DNA of 64,000 bases. Source: Actinomyces sp. Marseille-P3109. GTDB lineage: Bacteria > Actinomycetota > Actinomycetes > Actinomycetales > Actinomycetaceae. Positions 32,599 through 44,145 of the stretch are shown one piece after another. The notes beneath the pieces are model-generated. The model did not search any database. It was not told the origin of the DNA and saw nothing but the letters and a program-made list of their open reading frames with translations. Each line of letters opens with the position of its first letter. The stretch's first letter is position 1. Position numbers and translations under genes: made by a program. The stretch spans positions 1,789,144-1,853,143 of the forward strand of contig NZ_OOHN01000008.1 in the NCBI RefSeq assembly GCF_900323545.1, written 5' to 3'.

Positions 32599-33516
32599 AT
32601 GGGGACACGGTTACAGCTGGCACTACTGGCCGGGGTGTCCGGCATCGTCCTGCTGCTTCTGGGACACGCGGCCCGCAGCGCCACGGCGAGCCTGCTGGAG
32701 GTCCCGCCACAGTCCTGGGGAACGGGCCACCTGTCCGACGCCGTCGTCGCTGGGACCTGCGCAATCGGCGCCCTGGGCGCCCTGTGGCACGTAGCCTCGG
32801 CCGCACTGGCCCTCCTCGCACTCCCCGCCTCCCACGATCCCCAATCGACCCACGAGACCGATGTTCCCGGACTGGCCGCCAGGATTCTTGATGGGTGGGG
32901 AGCCCCGGCGGCCCGACGCATCGCGGCCTCCGCCCTGGTCGTCTCCCTGTCCTCGGCCCCGGCCCTCGCCGCCGAGGAGGCCACCGGCAGCGACGACCTG
33001 GGGTGGAGGCCCACGAGCTCGGCACCCGCCTCACCCTCCCAGTCCCCGACGCCGTCACCGCAGTACGGACAGTCGTCGTCGGGCCCCATCGGCCACGGGG
33101 ACTCGTCCCCCACCGTCGATCCGGACGGTTCAGGATCCCACAGCGACTCGTCCGCGTCTCCGCCGTCTCAGGCCCCCTCGACCACCCCGGACGGCTCGAG
33201 CGGCCCTGGCGACGCAGCCGGCTCAACGCCGCCCGGCACATCCGGGGAGAGATCACCCGCCTCCGGTCCCGGGACGTCGTCGGGTCGCACTCATACCGTC
33301 CTGCCCGGCGAGAGCCTGTGGTCGATCACCGCCCGTCTCCTGCCCGCCGGGTCCAGCAGCGCACAGATCGCGAGGAGCTGGCCCGCCCTGTATCACGCCA
33401 ACGCCGATGTCATCGGGGCGAACCCGTCACTGATCCGCCCCGGGACGGTGCTGACCGTTCCGAGCCCCCTGGCACCGCCGAGCACGACGACAGGAGGCCA
33501 GAACCCATCGAGATGA
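32599..33516 (+). CDS. LysM-domain membrane protein
   Basis: 305 aa from ATG 32599; the frame could begin at 32581. Two hydrophobic segments (about residues 7-28 and 48-76), a Ser/Pro/Gly-rich extracellular linker (~120-225), then one C-terminal LysM (HTVLPGESLWSITARLL ... VIGANPSLIRPGTVLTVP). LysM binds peptidoglycan glycan strands, so the protein is likely a wall-contacting membrane protein. Located between the hypothetical gene and the Rv3235-family gene, as in other actinobacteria. Confidence 0.82.
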   Translation: MGTRLQLALLAGVSGIVLLLLGHAARSATASLLEVPPQSWGTGHLSDAVVAGTCAIGALGALWHVASAALALLALPASHDPQSTHETDVPGLAARILDGWGAPAARRIAASALVVSLSSAPALAAEEATGSDDLGWRPTSSAPASPSQSPTPSPQYGQSSSGPIGHGDSSPTVDPDGSGSHSDSSASPPSQAPSTTPDGSSGPGDAAGSTPPGTSGERSPASGPGTSSGRTHTVLPGESLWSITARLLPAGSSSAQIARSWPALYHANADVIGANPSLIRPGTVLTVPSPLAPPSTTTGGQNPSR

Positions 33517-33736
33517 AGCATCTCCCAGCCGCAGGGCTATGAGACTCCACCACGGCCTCGGGCCACCGCCTCACCGCCTCACCGCCAATTCCATCCACCT
33601 CCAGCCACCTCCAGCTCCGTGCCCATGAGGCACCATCGCACTCCCAGGAGCCCGCCATGACTGTCACCGCCACCGCAGCTCGAGCCACTCGTGCCGTCCG
33701 CCCCGCCCGCCGCGAGGCCACCCCTCTGCACCGCAC

Positions 33737-33787
33737 CAGGGACGGACTGGTCCACCGGGCCAGGTGGTCCACGGGACGCAGCCCCGC
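33737..33787 (+). repeat. Left arm of a 51-bp perfect inverted repeat
   Basis: Begins cagggacggactggtccacc and ends acgggacgcagccccgc. It is the exact reverse complement of 33911-33961, with mismatch starting immediately outside on both sides. The arms enclose 123 bp. The right arm is genuine coding sequence (LRPVDHLARWTSPSL); the left arm is its inverted copy, within the N-terminal part of the same gene. Confidence 0.95.
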
Positions 33788-34183
33788 AAGCCCGTCAACG
33801 AGCCCGGCGACACCGAGTCTCACGACCACCTCACCAGAAGGCAGGCCGGCGCCGGCACCGACGCCTCACGCACGGCCGCGATCGTGGTGACTGCGGCCAG
33901 CGAGGTCCTGGCGGGGCTGCGTCCCGTGGACCACCTGGCCCGGTGGACCAGTCCGTCCCTGTTCGACGCACTCGCCCGCAGGGCGGGGCTGGCCTCCAGG
34001 ATCCTGGGGCACCGGCCGTCGTCGAAGCGCCCGCGCATTCGCAGCGTGCGCACCGAGCTGACGATGTCGGGGGCCTGCGAGGCGACCGTTCTCCTGGAGG
34101 AGGGCAACCGGGTCCGGGCCGCGGCAGCACGCCTGGAGCTGCTGCGCGAGCGCTGGATCCTCACCGGCCTGGAGATCGCGTGA
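33764..34183 (+). CDS. Rv3235 family protein, N-terminus uncertain or disrupted
   Basis: The part AAIVVTAASEVLAGLRPVDH (and on through LARWTSPSL...) to the end matches the Rv3235 family, whose members sit beside secA. From GTG 33764 the frame gives 139 aa, but that start has no ribosome-binding site and lies in the inverted repeat. A better start, ATG 33657 behind AGGAG, opens MTVTATAARATRAVRPARREAT in another frame and ends at 33890. The natural gene is therefore probably 33657-34183 with a frame break between ~33740 and 33870, in or next to the repeat. Function of the family unknown. Confidence 0.6.
   Translation: MVHGTQPRKPVNEPGDTESHDHLTRRQAGAGTDASRTAAIVVTAASEVLAGLRPVDHLARWTSPSLFDALARRAGLASRILGHRPSSKRPRIRSVRTELTMSGACEATVLLEEGNRVRAAAARLELLRERWILTGLEIA
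33911..33961 (+). repeat. Right arm of the 51-bp perfect inverted repeat
   Basis: Exact inverted partner of 33737-33787. Here it encodes the conserved LRPVDHLARWTSPSL block of the Rv3235 family in frame, so this is the original copy and the left arm the derived one. Confidence 0.95.
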
Positions 34184-34222
34184 TCCCGCCGGATCCTGGC
34201 GGTCTACCAGGTCCGACGGGAT
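34181..34222. terminator. Bidirectional terminator between Rv3235-family gene and secA
   Basis: Stem gatcccg / cgggatc with an inner stem cggatcctgg / ccaggtccg (one bulge) and loop cggtcta, located between two converging genes. Confidence 0.7.
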
Positions 34223-34253
34223 CGACGGCGGTAACGTCAGCTCTCGCCGTGCT

Positions 34254-37091
<2,838 letters not shown>

Positions 37092-37413
37092 GCTGCATTC
37101 TCCCTTGGGACGTCTGTTGCGAAGAGCCGCGATGAGGCGGGGCCGATTCAGCCGGATCGGTCATCGGCACAGGCCTCACGAGCTACCTGCCTCCGTACTC
37201 TAGTGGACCTACGTGGACAGCGGTCTTCCCACTACCGAGATTCTTCCCACCGAGGACACGGCCCCGCCACGGGACCATCACAGGACCGATACGAGTCTGG
37301 TACGGGCCTGGCAGGGGGCCACAGCTTACGGAGACGATCACCCATCGCACCCCGTTGTGGACCGCGAGCGCCCGAGCGTGCCACGCGGCCGCGTTGCTCT
37401 CACAGTGGAGGGC

Positions 37414-38469
37414 ATGCCTGACCTGTTCCAGTGCCGACCTGACCGCGCCACCGGGCCCCGCCCGCCGCGCAGGCTGTCGCTCGGGCTCTCAGCAGGACTC
37501 GCGCTGGGGCTCTCGCTCGGCCTGCCGGCCAGCTGCGCGGGCTGCGGACGGTGGGAGACGACCCTGTGCCCTCAGTGCCGCGAGCTGCTCGAGGGAGAGC
37601 CCTTCATCGTGGAGCACGCCGACGCCGCCGGTGACCTCGACGTCCTGGCACTGGCGACCTACACCGGTCCAATACGCGCCATGGTCCTGGGATGGAAGAA
37701 CGGCTCCCGGGAGGACCTGGCCGAGGCGATGGCGCGGGCCGGCCGGCGCCTGGGGAGATACTGGGCGCACGCGCACCCGCCGGCGGAGGTCTGGGCCGGG
37801 CCGCCCGGGGACCGTCCCGGATACCACTCGGTTTCCGGCCCCGGCCGCTCCACCACCCCGGCCGCCCCGGTTCTGCTCGTCGTTCCAGCGCCTTCCAGGA
37901 TGGCCCGCCGGCTGCGCGGCCGGCTGGTGGCGGCGCAGCTGGCCGACGCCGTCGCCCAGGGCATCGCCGAGCGGTGGGCTCATCGGGAGCGGACGGGCGG
38001 CTCTTCCCTCGCCCCCACCTCGTCCGCGCCCCTGCAGTCACCACCTCCGACTCGGACCAACTCGCCCCCGCCTCTCATCCTGAGCGCGGACCTGCTGCGT
38101 CGCCGGGGCGGCGGGGCGCACCAGGCCGGGCGCTCGTCGCGTCAACGGCGGGGCAATCGCGCCACGGCCCCACGTCTTCTGACCCCCGTCACCGGCCTGC
38201 CGGCCCTCCTGGTCGACGACGTCGTCACCACCGGGGCCACCCTGGGCGCATGCGCCCGGGCGCTGGAGGGGGCTGGAGGCCGGGTGCTGGGCGCCCTGGT
38301 CCTGGCCGCCGCCCCGCCTCCGGCGCGCGCGTCCGTCATGGTCCCGGTCAGAACCACCAGCCGGAGCCTGCCGCGGCGGCCGGCACCGTCCCGGCTGGGC
38401 GCCAACAGGCTCCCGCCGATTGTTCCGGTGCCGGCAGAGCCACCACGATCACCATCGAGCCCCCGTTGA
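37414..38469 (+). CDS. ComF family phosphoribosyltransferase-like protein
   Basis: 351 aa from ATG 37414 (MPDLFQCRPDRAT), with GGAGG very close upstream. In-frame starts also exist at 37405 and further up to 37213. A ComF zinc-finger (CAGCGRWETTLCPQC) is followed by the double-wing and PRTase region (TYTGPIRAMVLGWKNGSREDL) and the PRPP loop LLVDDVVTTGATLGA. ComF proteins take part in DNA uptake in competent bacteria; elsewhere their role is unclear. A Ser/Pro/Arg-rich insertion between the two parts and a Pro-rich tail make it longer than usual (about 240 aa). Followed by the hpf region. Confidence 0.85.
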   Translation: MPDLFQCRPDRATGPRPPRRLSLGLSAGLALGLSLGLPASCAGCGRWETTLCPQCRELLEGEPFIVEHADAAGDLDVLALATYTGPIRAMVLGWKNGSREDLAEAMARAGRRLGRYWAHAHPPAEVWAGPPGDRPGYHSVSGPGRSTTPAAPVLLVVPAPSRMARRLRGRLVAAQLADAVAQGIAERWAHRERTGGSSLAPTSSAPLQSPPPTRTNSPPPLILSADLLRRRGGGAHQAGRSSRQRRGNRATAPRLLTPVTGLPALLVDDVVTTGATLGACARALEGAGGRVLGALVLAAAPPPARASVMVPVRTTSRSLPRRPAPSRLGANRLPPIVPVPAEPPRSPSSPR

Positions 38470-38787
38470 AGCCGCCATCAACGAGAGCCGCCCCTCCTCC
38501 ACCACGGGTTTGTCCGCCTGCGGCGATCAGGGGGCTCCTCAAGGCCGCGGCACGTTCGAAAAGGAGGCGTGAACAGCTCCATATGGTGTACCTTGTGTGG
38601 CACAACGCACAGGTGATTCCCGTCGTCGACAAGGACAGTCCGTCGGGTTCCCGCCTCGGTGCATGAGGGCCCCTCGCGAGGTGACAGGAGGTGATGACAC
38701 CAGTCCCAACCCGCCGTGAGATGTGGCGGGTACTTGTCGCACACGGTCCATCTGGACCGGCCCACGAGCCCAGAAAGAGGTTCCACC
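38470..38787 (+). other. 318-bp comF-hpf region with two tiny ORFs
   Basis: Holds a 27-codon frame (38583-38666, MVYLVWHNAQVIPVVDKD...) and the 39-codon frame described at 38694. Hairpin potential is modest, and a promoter for hpf presumably lies here. No RNA gene recognised. Confidence 0.4.
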
Positions 38788-38813
38788 ATGGATATCACCG
38801 TCGTCGGTCGTAA
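38694..38813 (+). CDS. Short leader ORF overlapping the hpf start
   Basis: 39 codons (MTPVPTRREMWRVLVAHGPS...). It begins right after acaggaggtgat, a 10-base match to the anti-Shine-Dalgarno end of 16S rRNA, and stops 26 nt inside hpf (TAA 38811-38813). The spacing to the ATG is very short (2 nt after GGAGG), so initiation could instead use the in-frame ATG at 38721. It may couple hpf translation to ribosome state; the peptide itself has no similarity I recognise. Confidence 0.35.
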   Translation: MTPVPTRREMWRVLVAHGPSGPAHEPRKRFHHGYHRRRS

Positions 38814-39438
38814 CGCCGAGATCAGCTCTCGCCTGCGCGACTACGTCGAGGACAAGGCCGTCAAGGTAGAGCAGTTCGACCCCCGGGTCCAGCGCGTCGA
38901 GGTGGAGGTCACCCACGAGCGCAACCCACGTCAGGCCGACACCGCCGAGAGAGTAGAGATCACCGTCGTCTCCAAGGGCCCGATCATCCGGGCGGAGGCA
39001 TCCTCCTCAGACCGCTTCGCCGCTTTTGATATCGCCATGGGAAAGCTGACCGAGCGCCTGCGCCGGGCTCGGGACCGTATGAAGGACCATCGCCGTCGCC
39101 ACACCGTGGCGGCTCCCAGCGAGGATCCACAGACGGAATCAGTCCCGGATGAGCCCGCCATCCCCGACACCAGTGACGCGCCGATCGAGGACTCCCCCTC
39201 CGCTCCCACCGAGCCCGGTGTCGCGGTCGAGGCCCAGCTCGGTGACTCCCCGGTGATCGTGCGCCAGAAGCTGCACGAGGCCAATCCGATGACCGTTGAC
39301 GAGGCCCTGAACCAGATGGAGCTCGTGGGACACCCCTTCTACCTGTTCATCGAGAAGTCCTCCAAGCAGCCCTGCGCCGTCTACCACCGTCACGGGTGGA
39401 CCTACGGCGTCATCCGCCTGGACGCGCAGGTTCTCTAG
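38788..39438 (+). CDS. hpf: Ribosome hibernation promoting factor (long form)
   Basis: 216 aa from ATG 38788 (MDITVVGRNAEISSRLRDYVEDKAVK) with AGAAAGAGG upstream. The N-terminal S30AE domain (1-~100) binds the decoding centre. After an acidic linker (~115-160) the C-terminal domain (VIVRQKLHEANPMTVDEALNQME...LVGHPFYLFI) dimerises ribosomes into 100S particles. Length is typical of the long actinobacterial HPF. Its own upstream region contains an overlapping short ORF with a perfect Shine-Dalgarno. Confidence 0.95.
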   Translation: MDITVVGRNAEISSRLRDYVEDKAVKVEQFDPRVQRVEVEVTHERNPRQADTAERVEITVVSKGPIIRAEASSSDRFAAFDIAMGKLTERLRRARDRMKDHRRRHTVAAPSEDPQTESVPDEPAIPDTSDAPIEDSPSAPTEPGVAVEAQLGDSPVIVRQKLHEANPMTVDEALNQMELVGHPFYLFIEKSSKQPCAVYHRHGWTYGVIRLDAQVL

Positions 39439-39464
39439 CCTCAGGCCCCGCCCTCACCCTGATT

Positions 39465-39503
39465 CCGGGTGCTCCACGGCCCCTGCGGGCCGGGAGCACC
39501 CGG
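39465..39503. terminator. Bidirectional terminator between hpf and lpqB
   Basis: Outer stem ccgggtgctcc / ggagcacccgg (11 bp) enclosing inner cggccc / gggccg, 26 bp after the hpf stop and 20 bp after the lpqB stop. Confidence 0.85.
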
Positions 39504-39523
39504 ACTGTCTCAGGGCAGGTGTT

Positions 39524-41281
39524 TCAGGGAAGCGGGAAGGATGGGTCGGCGACCTCCGAGGTGATCACCCTCCAGGTCGCCCCACGGCGCTGCCAGGTCT
39601 TGCCACCGTCGCCGATGAGGAGGAGGGACTCCTCGGAGCGGTCGGAGATGACGGAATGGGCCTCCTTCACACCCACGAGCGTGTTGACCGCACCGCCGAT
39701 CTGGACGAGGCGCACCTCGGGCACGCCACTCCCCTCGGCGCTGCTGTCGGCCAGGACGCACACGGCGTTAGGGGCGCACCAGGAGATGCCGCTCGTGCCC
39801 GCGCCACCGGCGCGAGGCATCTCCAGAGCGGGCCCGAGCCCCTTGGGGCGGCCGTCCTGCTCCCGGATGATGACGGCAACGGCGACCCGGCCGTCGGATC
39901 GCCGCACGGCGATCCGCTCGGACTCCACGGACAGGTCGAAGGCAGCGATGGCGGCCTCCTGCAGCCAGGATGACTCCAGGGAGGCGCGCTGCCCCGAGCC
40001 GTTGACGGCGGTGAGCTGCCCCTCGGCCAGCAACCAGGCCCAGCCGTGCCGGTCTCCCAGCGGCGCGCCCAGTCCCCCGGCGCCCGCGGAGGGGTCCCCC
40101 ACGGACAGGATGACGCTGGCGGAGTCCTGCCCCTGAGGCAGACGCAGCAGGCTGGAGGCCGACAGCGCGTAGACGGTCCCGTCCGCACCGAGGCTCGGGC
40201 TGCGGGCATCGCCGGTCCCCAGGGCCCGATCGGTCGCCAGGGTGACGCGGCTCGAACCCGTACCGCGCACGACGGCGCCCTCCGACATCCCCACGACGCC
40301 GCCGACCTCCGGAGCCATCGGGGTCAGCTGGGCGGCCGAACCGAGGTCGACGGTGCCCGCAAGCACCCGGACCCGGTCGATGCCGCTGATCTGGAGGAGG
40401 CTCTGCTCGATCTGGGCCACCATGAGCCGACGCGCCTCCTCCGAGGCGGGGTCGGAGTCCGCGCTCAGGTGGACGGTGGCAGTCCCCGCCTCGACGACGA
40501 CGCCCCGGCTCGCGCGCTCGGCGTTGCGCGGGATGAGGCTGAAGACCCCATCGCTCAGCCATGCGGAGGGCCCTCCGAGCAACCCGGAGACCAGAGAGTC
40601 GGCCTGCGAACTGCGCGGGTACCACCTCAGCTCGGAGACGAACCTGGTCCGGTCCCGCGACAGGAAGGCCAGGGCACTGACCGCGAAGTTCTGCATGAGC
40701 CGGGAGAAGGGCAGCAGGATCCCGTGGGGCAGACCGACGATGCGCCACTGGCCGGTGGAGTTGGTGGCCAGGGAGAACTCACCGACATAGGTGGCCCCCT
40801 CCTGGGCCGGAGTGAAGACACCCAGGGAGTCCAGGACCCCCACCTGCCCGGAGGTCACCGTGAAGGCACCGTCGGCCGCCACCGAGACCTGCGGCTCGGT
40901 CGAGCCGCTGTAGGCGCTCACCGTCTCCAGGGGCTTCCACTGGGTGGCGGTGCGCTCGGTGAGGAACTGCTTGGCGGTGGCGAAGTCGTCGGAGAACCCG
41001 GCGATGGCGGCACGCAGGAAGCCGTTGACGACGTCCTCGGCGGAATCGCCCTCACCCGGCCCGGGGGCGGTCTCGATGAGCGCGTTGGTGTCGGAGGCGG
41101 CCACTCCGGAGCGGCTGACCCCGCTGGAGGTCGGCAGCGCCGTGCACCCGCCCAGGACTCCTGCGGCGGTGGCCGACAGCAGCCCCAGCGCACCGCGGCG
41201 GGTCAACCGGCGCCCAGCGCCCAGCGGACGTCCACGACCATTCCCATGGCCGCTCCCGGAGTGGTTCACGTGGTGGTTCAT
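39524..41281 (-). CDS. lpqB: Lipoprotein LpqB (MtrAB-associated)
   Basis: 585-aa lipoprotein. Twin-arginine-like RRLTRRGALGLL and the lipobox LGGC (Cys46) mark the signal. A GerMN domain occupies roughly residues 190-320, followed by the LpqB beta-propeller region. The start overlaps the mtrB stop by 4 nt (ATGA). In mycobacteria LpqB interacts with MtrB and tunes cell-wall and division signalling; the conserved mtrA-mtrB-lpqB order supports the same here. Confidence 0.93.
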   Translation of the reverse strand: MNHHVNHSGSGHGNGRGRPLGAGRRLTRRGALGLLSATAAGVLGGCTALPTSSGVSRSGVAASDTNALIETAPGPGEGDSAEDVVNGFLRAAIAGFSDDFATAKQFLTERTATQWKPLETVSAYSGSTEPQVSVAADGAFTVTSGQVGVLDSLGVFTPAQEGATYVGEFSLATNSTGQWRIVGLPHGILLPFSRLMQNFAVSALAFLSRDRTRFVSELRWYPRSSQADSLVSGLLGGPSAWLSDGVFSLIPRNAERASRGVVVEAGTATVHLSADSDPASEEARRLMVAQIEQSLLQISGIDRVRVLAGTVDLGSAAQLTPMAPEVGGVVGMSEGAVVRGTGSSRVTLATDRALGTGDARSPSLGADGTVYALSASSLLRLPQGQDSASVILSVGDPSAGAGGLGAPLGDRHGWAWLLAEGQLTAVNGSGQRASLESSWLQEAAIAAFDLSVESERIAVRRSDGRVAVAVIIREQDGRPKGLGPALEMPRAGGAGTSGISWCAPNAVCVLADSSAEGSGVPEVRLVQIGGAVNTLVGVKEAHSVISDRSEESLLLIGDGGKTWQRRGATWRVITSEVADPSFPLP

Positions 41282-43170
41282 CGACGCCTGCCCTCCTCAT
41301 CGACCTCTTCGGGGGTGCGGGTGGCCGGCTCCTGCCCCGGCAGGACGACGACGACGCGTCCGACGTCCTCGGTGACCGCGTCGTGGCTCTCCCCGGCCAG
41401 GGGGATGTCTCCCAGGACGACGCTCTGGCGCGCCCGGCGCGTGGCCGGGGCGGGCCCCAGCGGGCCGACCGGGGAGAAGGAGGAGTCCTCGTCGGCCAGG
41501 ATCCCCGCGCGAGCCACCGCCGGCGCGTCCTGGGGGACGAGATCGAGAGGACCGGGGCCGGCCAGCCGGCCCGGGCCGCCGTCGGCCCCCTGGGTGCGGG
41601 GCAGGACCAGGAGGAAGGAGGCGCCGTCGGCCGGCCAGCCCCAGGCGGACAGGCGTCCGCCGTGCAGTCGGGCGTCCTCCATGGCAATGGACAGTCCCAG
41701 GCCGGTGCCTCCCAGACTGCGCTTGCGGGAGGGATCGGCGCGGTAGAAGCGGTCGAAGACCTTGGCGACGATGTCGGGGCTCATCCCGATCCCGTGGTCG
41801 CGCACCCGCACGGCCACCGCGTCCGCGTCCACGGCGACGGTGACGTCCAGCGGCTTGCCCTCGCCGTGCTCAAGCGCGTTGACCACGAGGTTGCGGATGA
41901 TGCGCTCCACCCTGGTGACGTCGACCTCCGCCGTGGCAGGCTCCTCGGGAAGGTGGAGGCGCAGCTCGGTGCCGGTGGCGTCGAAGTGGAACTGGGTGGT
42001 CTCGATGACGGTGTCGACGACCTGGGCGAGGTCGACCTCCTCCAGACGGAGCTTGACGTTGCCGGAGTCGATGCGGGAGATGTCCAGCAGGTCGGTGAGC
42101 ATGGTCTCGAAGCGGTCCACCGAGCTGGACAGCACCTGGATACTGCGCAGGGCGAAGGGGTCGGAGATCTCCTCGCGAGCGTCCTGGATCTGCTCGGTGG
42201 CCAGGCGGATGGAGGCCAGCGGGGTGCGCAGCTCGTGGGAGACGTCGGACACGAAGAGGCGCTGCACCTTGGACAGGGACTCCAGCCGCTCGATCTGGTC
42301 CTCCAAAGAGGTCGCCATGTGGTTGAAGGACCTGGCCAAGGTGGAGATCTCGTCCTCGCCCTCGATGCTCAGGCGCTCGGCCAGCAGCCCGGAGGCCAGG
42401 CGCTCGGCGGCCCGGGCGGTGTGGCGTACGGGGCTGAGCACCCAACGGGTGAAGGCCCACACCACGACGATGAGGATGGCCAGGAAGCCCAGGCCGCCGA
42501 TGGTGATGTTGCGCGAGGCCAGGGAGACGATGCGCTGCTCGCTGGCCAGGCTGTAGACGAGGTAGAGGTCGTGCTCCCCGGCCAGGGGCAGGCTCACGCG
42601 GGTCCCCACGATGAGGCCCGGGTCGGTGCCGCCCTCGGCGTTGGGCACCGCCACCGACTGCCAGTGCTGCGAGCGGGCCCCGCCCTCGTCAAGGGCCTTG
42701 GTCATCTCATCGGTGATGAGGGAGCGCAGGCGGGTGTCCGTCTCCAGGTCGTTGACCACTGTTGTGGAGGTCTCCTCCTGGTTGCGCAGCATGAGGACCC
42801 CGACGCCGCCGGAGGAGGAGATCGAGTCCTTGGCAACGTTGACCTGCTGCTCCGCGGTGGCGGACACCTCGTCGACGGTCACGGCGGTGGTCGAGTCGAA
42901 CTCGGCCTGGGCGACGCTGGCACGCAGCGCGGCATCGGCAAGGATGACGTCGCGCTGGTCGGCAAACACCTCCGACCGGATCCGGTCGGTCACGAAGGTC
43001 AGCAGCAGGACGATGAGGAGCAGGCCGATGACGGTGGCGGTACACACCATGCGTACCTCGAGGCTGCGGCGCAGCAGCCCCGGCAGGGGCAGACGCCGAA
43101 CGATCCGTTCCTCCGCAGTGCCCACCGATGAGCCCATCGACGTGCCCACTGAATTACGCATCGGGTTCAT
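41278..43170 (-). CDS. mtrB: Sensor histidine kinase MtrB
   Basis: About 630 aa using ATG 43170; the frame extends to 43227 and overlaps mtrA, and ribosome-binding sites are weak for all starts. N-terminal membrane helix (VCTATVIGLLLIVLLLTFVT), extracytoplasmic sensor, second helix (ITIGGLGFLAILIVVVWAFT), HAMP, then HisKA with VSDVSHELRTPLASI (His312) and an HATPase with GIGMSPDIV and GGTGLGLSIA. Phosphorylates MtrA; controls cell-wall and division genes in actinobacteria. A ~65-residue hydrophilic tail follows the kinase domain. Confidence 0.93.
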   Translation of the reverse strand: MNPMRNSVGTSMGSSVGTAEERIVRRLPLPGLLRRSLEVRMVCTATVIGLLLIVLLLTFVTDRIRSEVFADQRDVILADAALRASVAQAEFDSTTAVTVDEVSATAEQQVNVAKDSISSSGGVGVLMLRNQEETSTTVVNDLETDTRLRSLITDEMTKALDEGGARSQHWQSVAVPNAEGGTDPGLIVGTRVSLPLAGEHDLYLVYSLASEQRIVSLASRNITIGGLGFLAILIVVVWAFTRWVLSPVRHTARAAERLASGLLAERLSIEGEDEISTLARSFNHMATSLEDQIERLESLSKVQRLFVSDVSHELRTPLASIRLATEQIQDAREEISDPFALRSIQVLSSSVDRFETMLTDLLDISRIDSGNVKLRLEEVDLAQVVDTVIETTQFHFDATGTELRLHLPEEPATAEVDVTRVERIIRNLVVNALEHGEGKPLDVTVAVDADAVAVRVRDHGIGMSPDIVAKVFDRFYRADPSRKRSLGGTGLGLSIAMEDARLHGGRLSAWGWPADGASFLLVLPRTQGADGGPGRLAGPGPLDLVPQDAPAVARAGILADEDSSFSPVGPLGPAPATRRARQSVVLGDIPLAGESHDAVTEDVGRVVVVLPGQEPATRTPEEVDEEGRRR

Positions 43171-43195
43171 TGTAGGGCGCCCGATGCGCCGTCGC

Positions 43196-43876
43196 TCACG
43201 CGGATTCGCCGACCCTGTAGCCGACACCGCGCACCGTCACCACGATCGAGGGGCGCTCGGGGTCCTTCTCGATCTTGGCCCGCAGGCGCTGGACGTGGAC
43301 GTTGACCAGGCGGGTGTCGGCCGGGTGCTGATAACCCCACACCTGGCTGAGGAGCTCCTCACGGGTGAAGACCTTCCAGGGGGAACGGGCCAGGGTCACC
43401 AGCAGCTCGAACTCCAGAGGCGTCAGGGCGATGACCGACTCACCGCGCTTGACCTGGTGACCGGCGACATCGATGTCGAGGTCCCCGGCGCGCACGTGCT
43501 CGGCCGCGCCCGGGTTGGTGCGGCGCAGGCGGGTGGAGACGCGGGCCAGCAGCTCCTTGGACTTGAAGGGCTTGGTCACGTAGTCGTCCGCGCCGGCCTC
43601 GAGACCGGCGACGACGTCCTGGGTGTCGGTGCGCGCGGTCAGCATGATGATCGGCACGTCGGACTCGGAGCGGATGAGCCGGCAGATCTCGACACCGTCG
43701 AGCCCCGGGAGCATGAGGTCGAGGAGGACGAGGTCGGGGTTGACCTCATGGAAGGCGTCCAGGGCCTTGGCCCCGTCATGACAAAGGGTGGGCGTGTAGC
43801 TCTCCGACTCCAGCATGATGCCGATCATCTCGGCCAGGGATGCATCGTCGTCGACGACCAGAATGCGCGTGCTCAT
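43196..43876 (-). CDS. mtrA: Response regulator MtrA
   Basis: 226-aa OmpR/PhoB-type regulator from ATG 43876 (MSTRILVVDDDASLAEMIG). Phospho-acceptor D53 in LVLLDLMLPGLDG, switch Thr/Lys in LTART and YVTKPFKSKEL, C-terminal winged helix with WGYQHPADTRLVNVHVQRLRAKI. First gene of mtrA-mtrB-lpqB. The 268-bp upstream region contains TAAAAT as a possible -10 on the minus strand. Confidence 0.95.
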   Translation of the reverse strand: MSTRILVVDDDASLAEMIGIMLESESYTPTLCHDGAKALDAFHEVNPDLVLLDLMLPGLDGVEICRLIRSESDVPIIMLTARTDTQDVVAGLEAGADDYVTKPFKSKELLARVSTRLRRTNPGAAEHVRAGDLDIDVAGHQVKRGESVIALTPLEFELLVTLARSPWKVFTREELLSQVWGYQHPADTRLVNVHVQRLRAKIEKDPERPSIVVTVRGVGYRVGESA

Positions 43877-44145
43877 AGCCCGTATCTTGGCATGAGCCCC
43901 GGGAGCCAAGGGACATCTAGGACACTGGGATGGCGTTCACACTTTCCTCAGGATTTTAGGAGAATCCCTTCAGTTACGGGAAAAAACGGTACAGGCGCAC
44001 CTGGGAACCGGGAATATTGCAGCCGAACCGTGATCTTCGCCGGACGTCCCCTCGGGGCGCACCTGCGGCTCAATCGCTCCTCCCGGCACGATTTCCTCCT
44101 CCAGAGGGAGGGCGCTGCCGCAGGCAGACGTGACAGCATGGGCTT

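Noticed and set aside
33657..33890. 77-codon frame as a separate small gene
   Set aside because: It has a good start, but its beginning looks like the N-terminus of the Rv3235-family gene; treated as the same disrupted gene.
37213..37413. Upstream extension of the ComF gene
   Set aside because: Open but not ComF-like and mostly promoter-type DNA facing secA; kept only as an alternative start.
38583..38666. 27-codon ORF in the comF-hpf gap
   Set aside because: No ribosome-binding site or conservation evidence; mentioned but not called.
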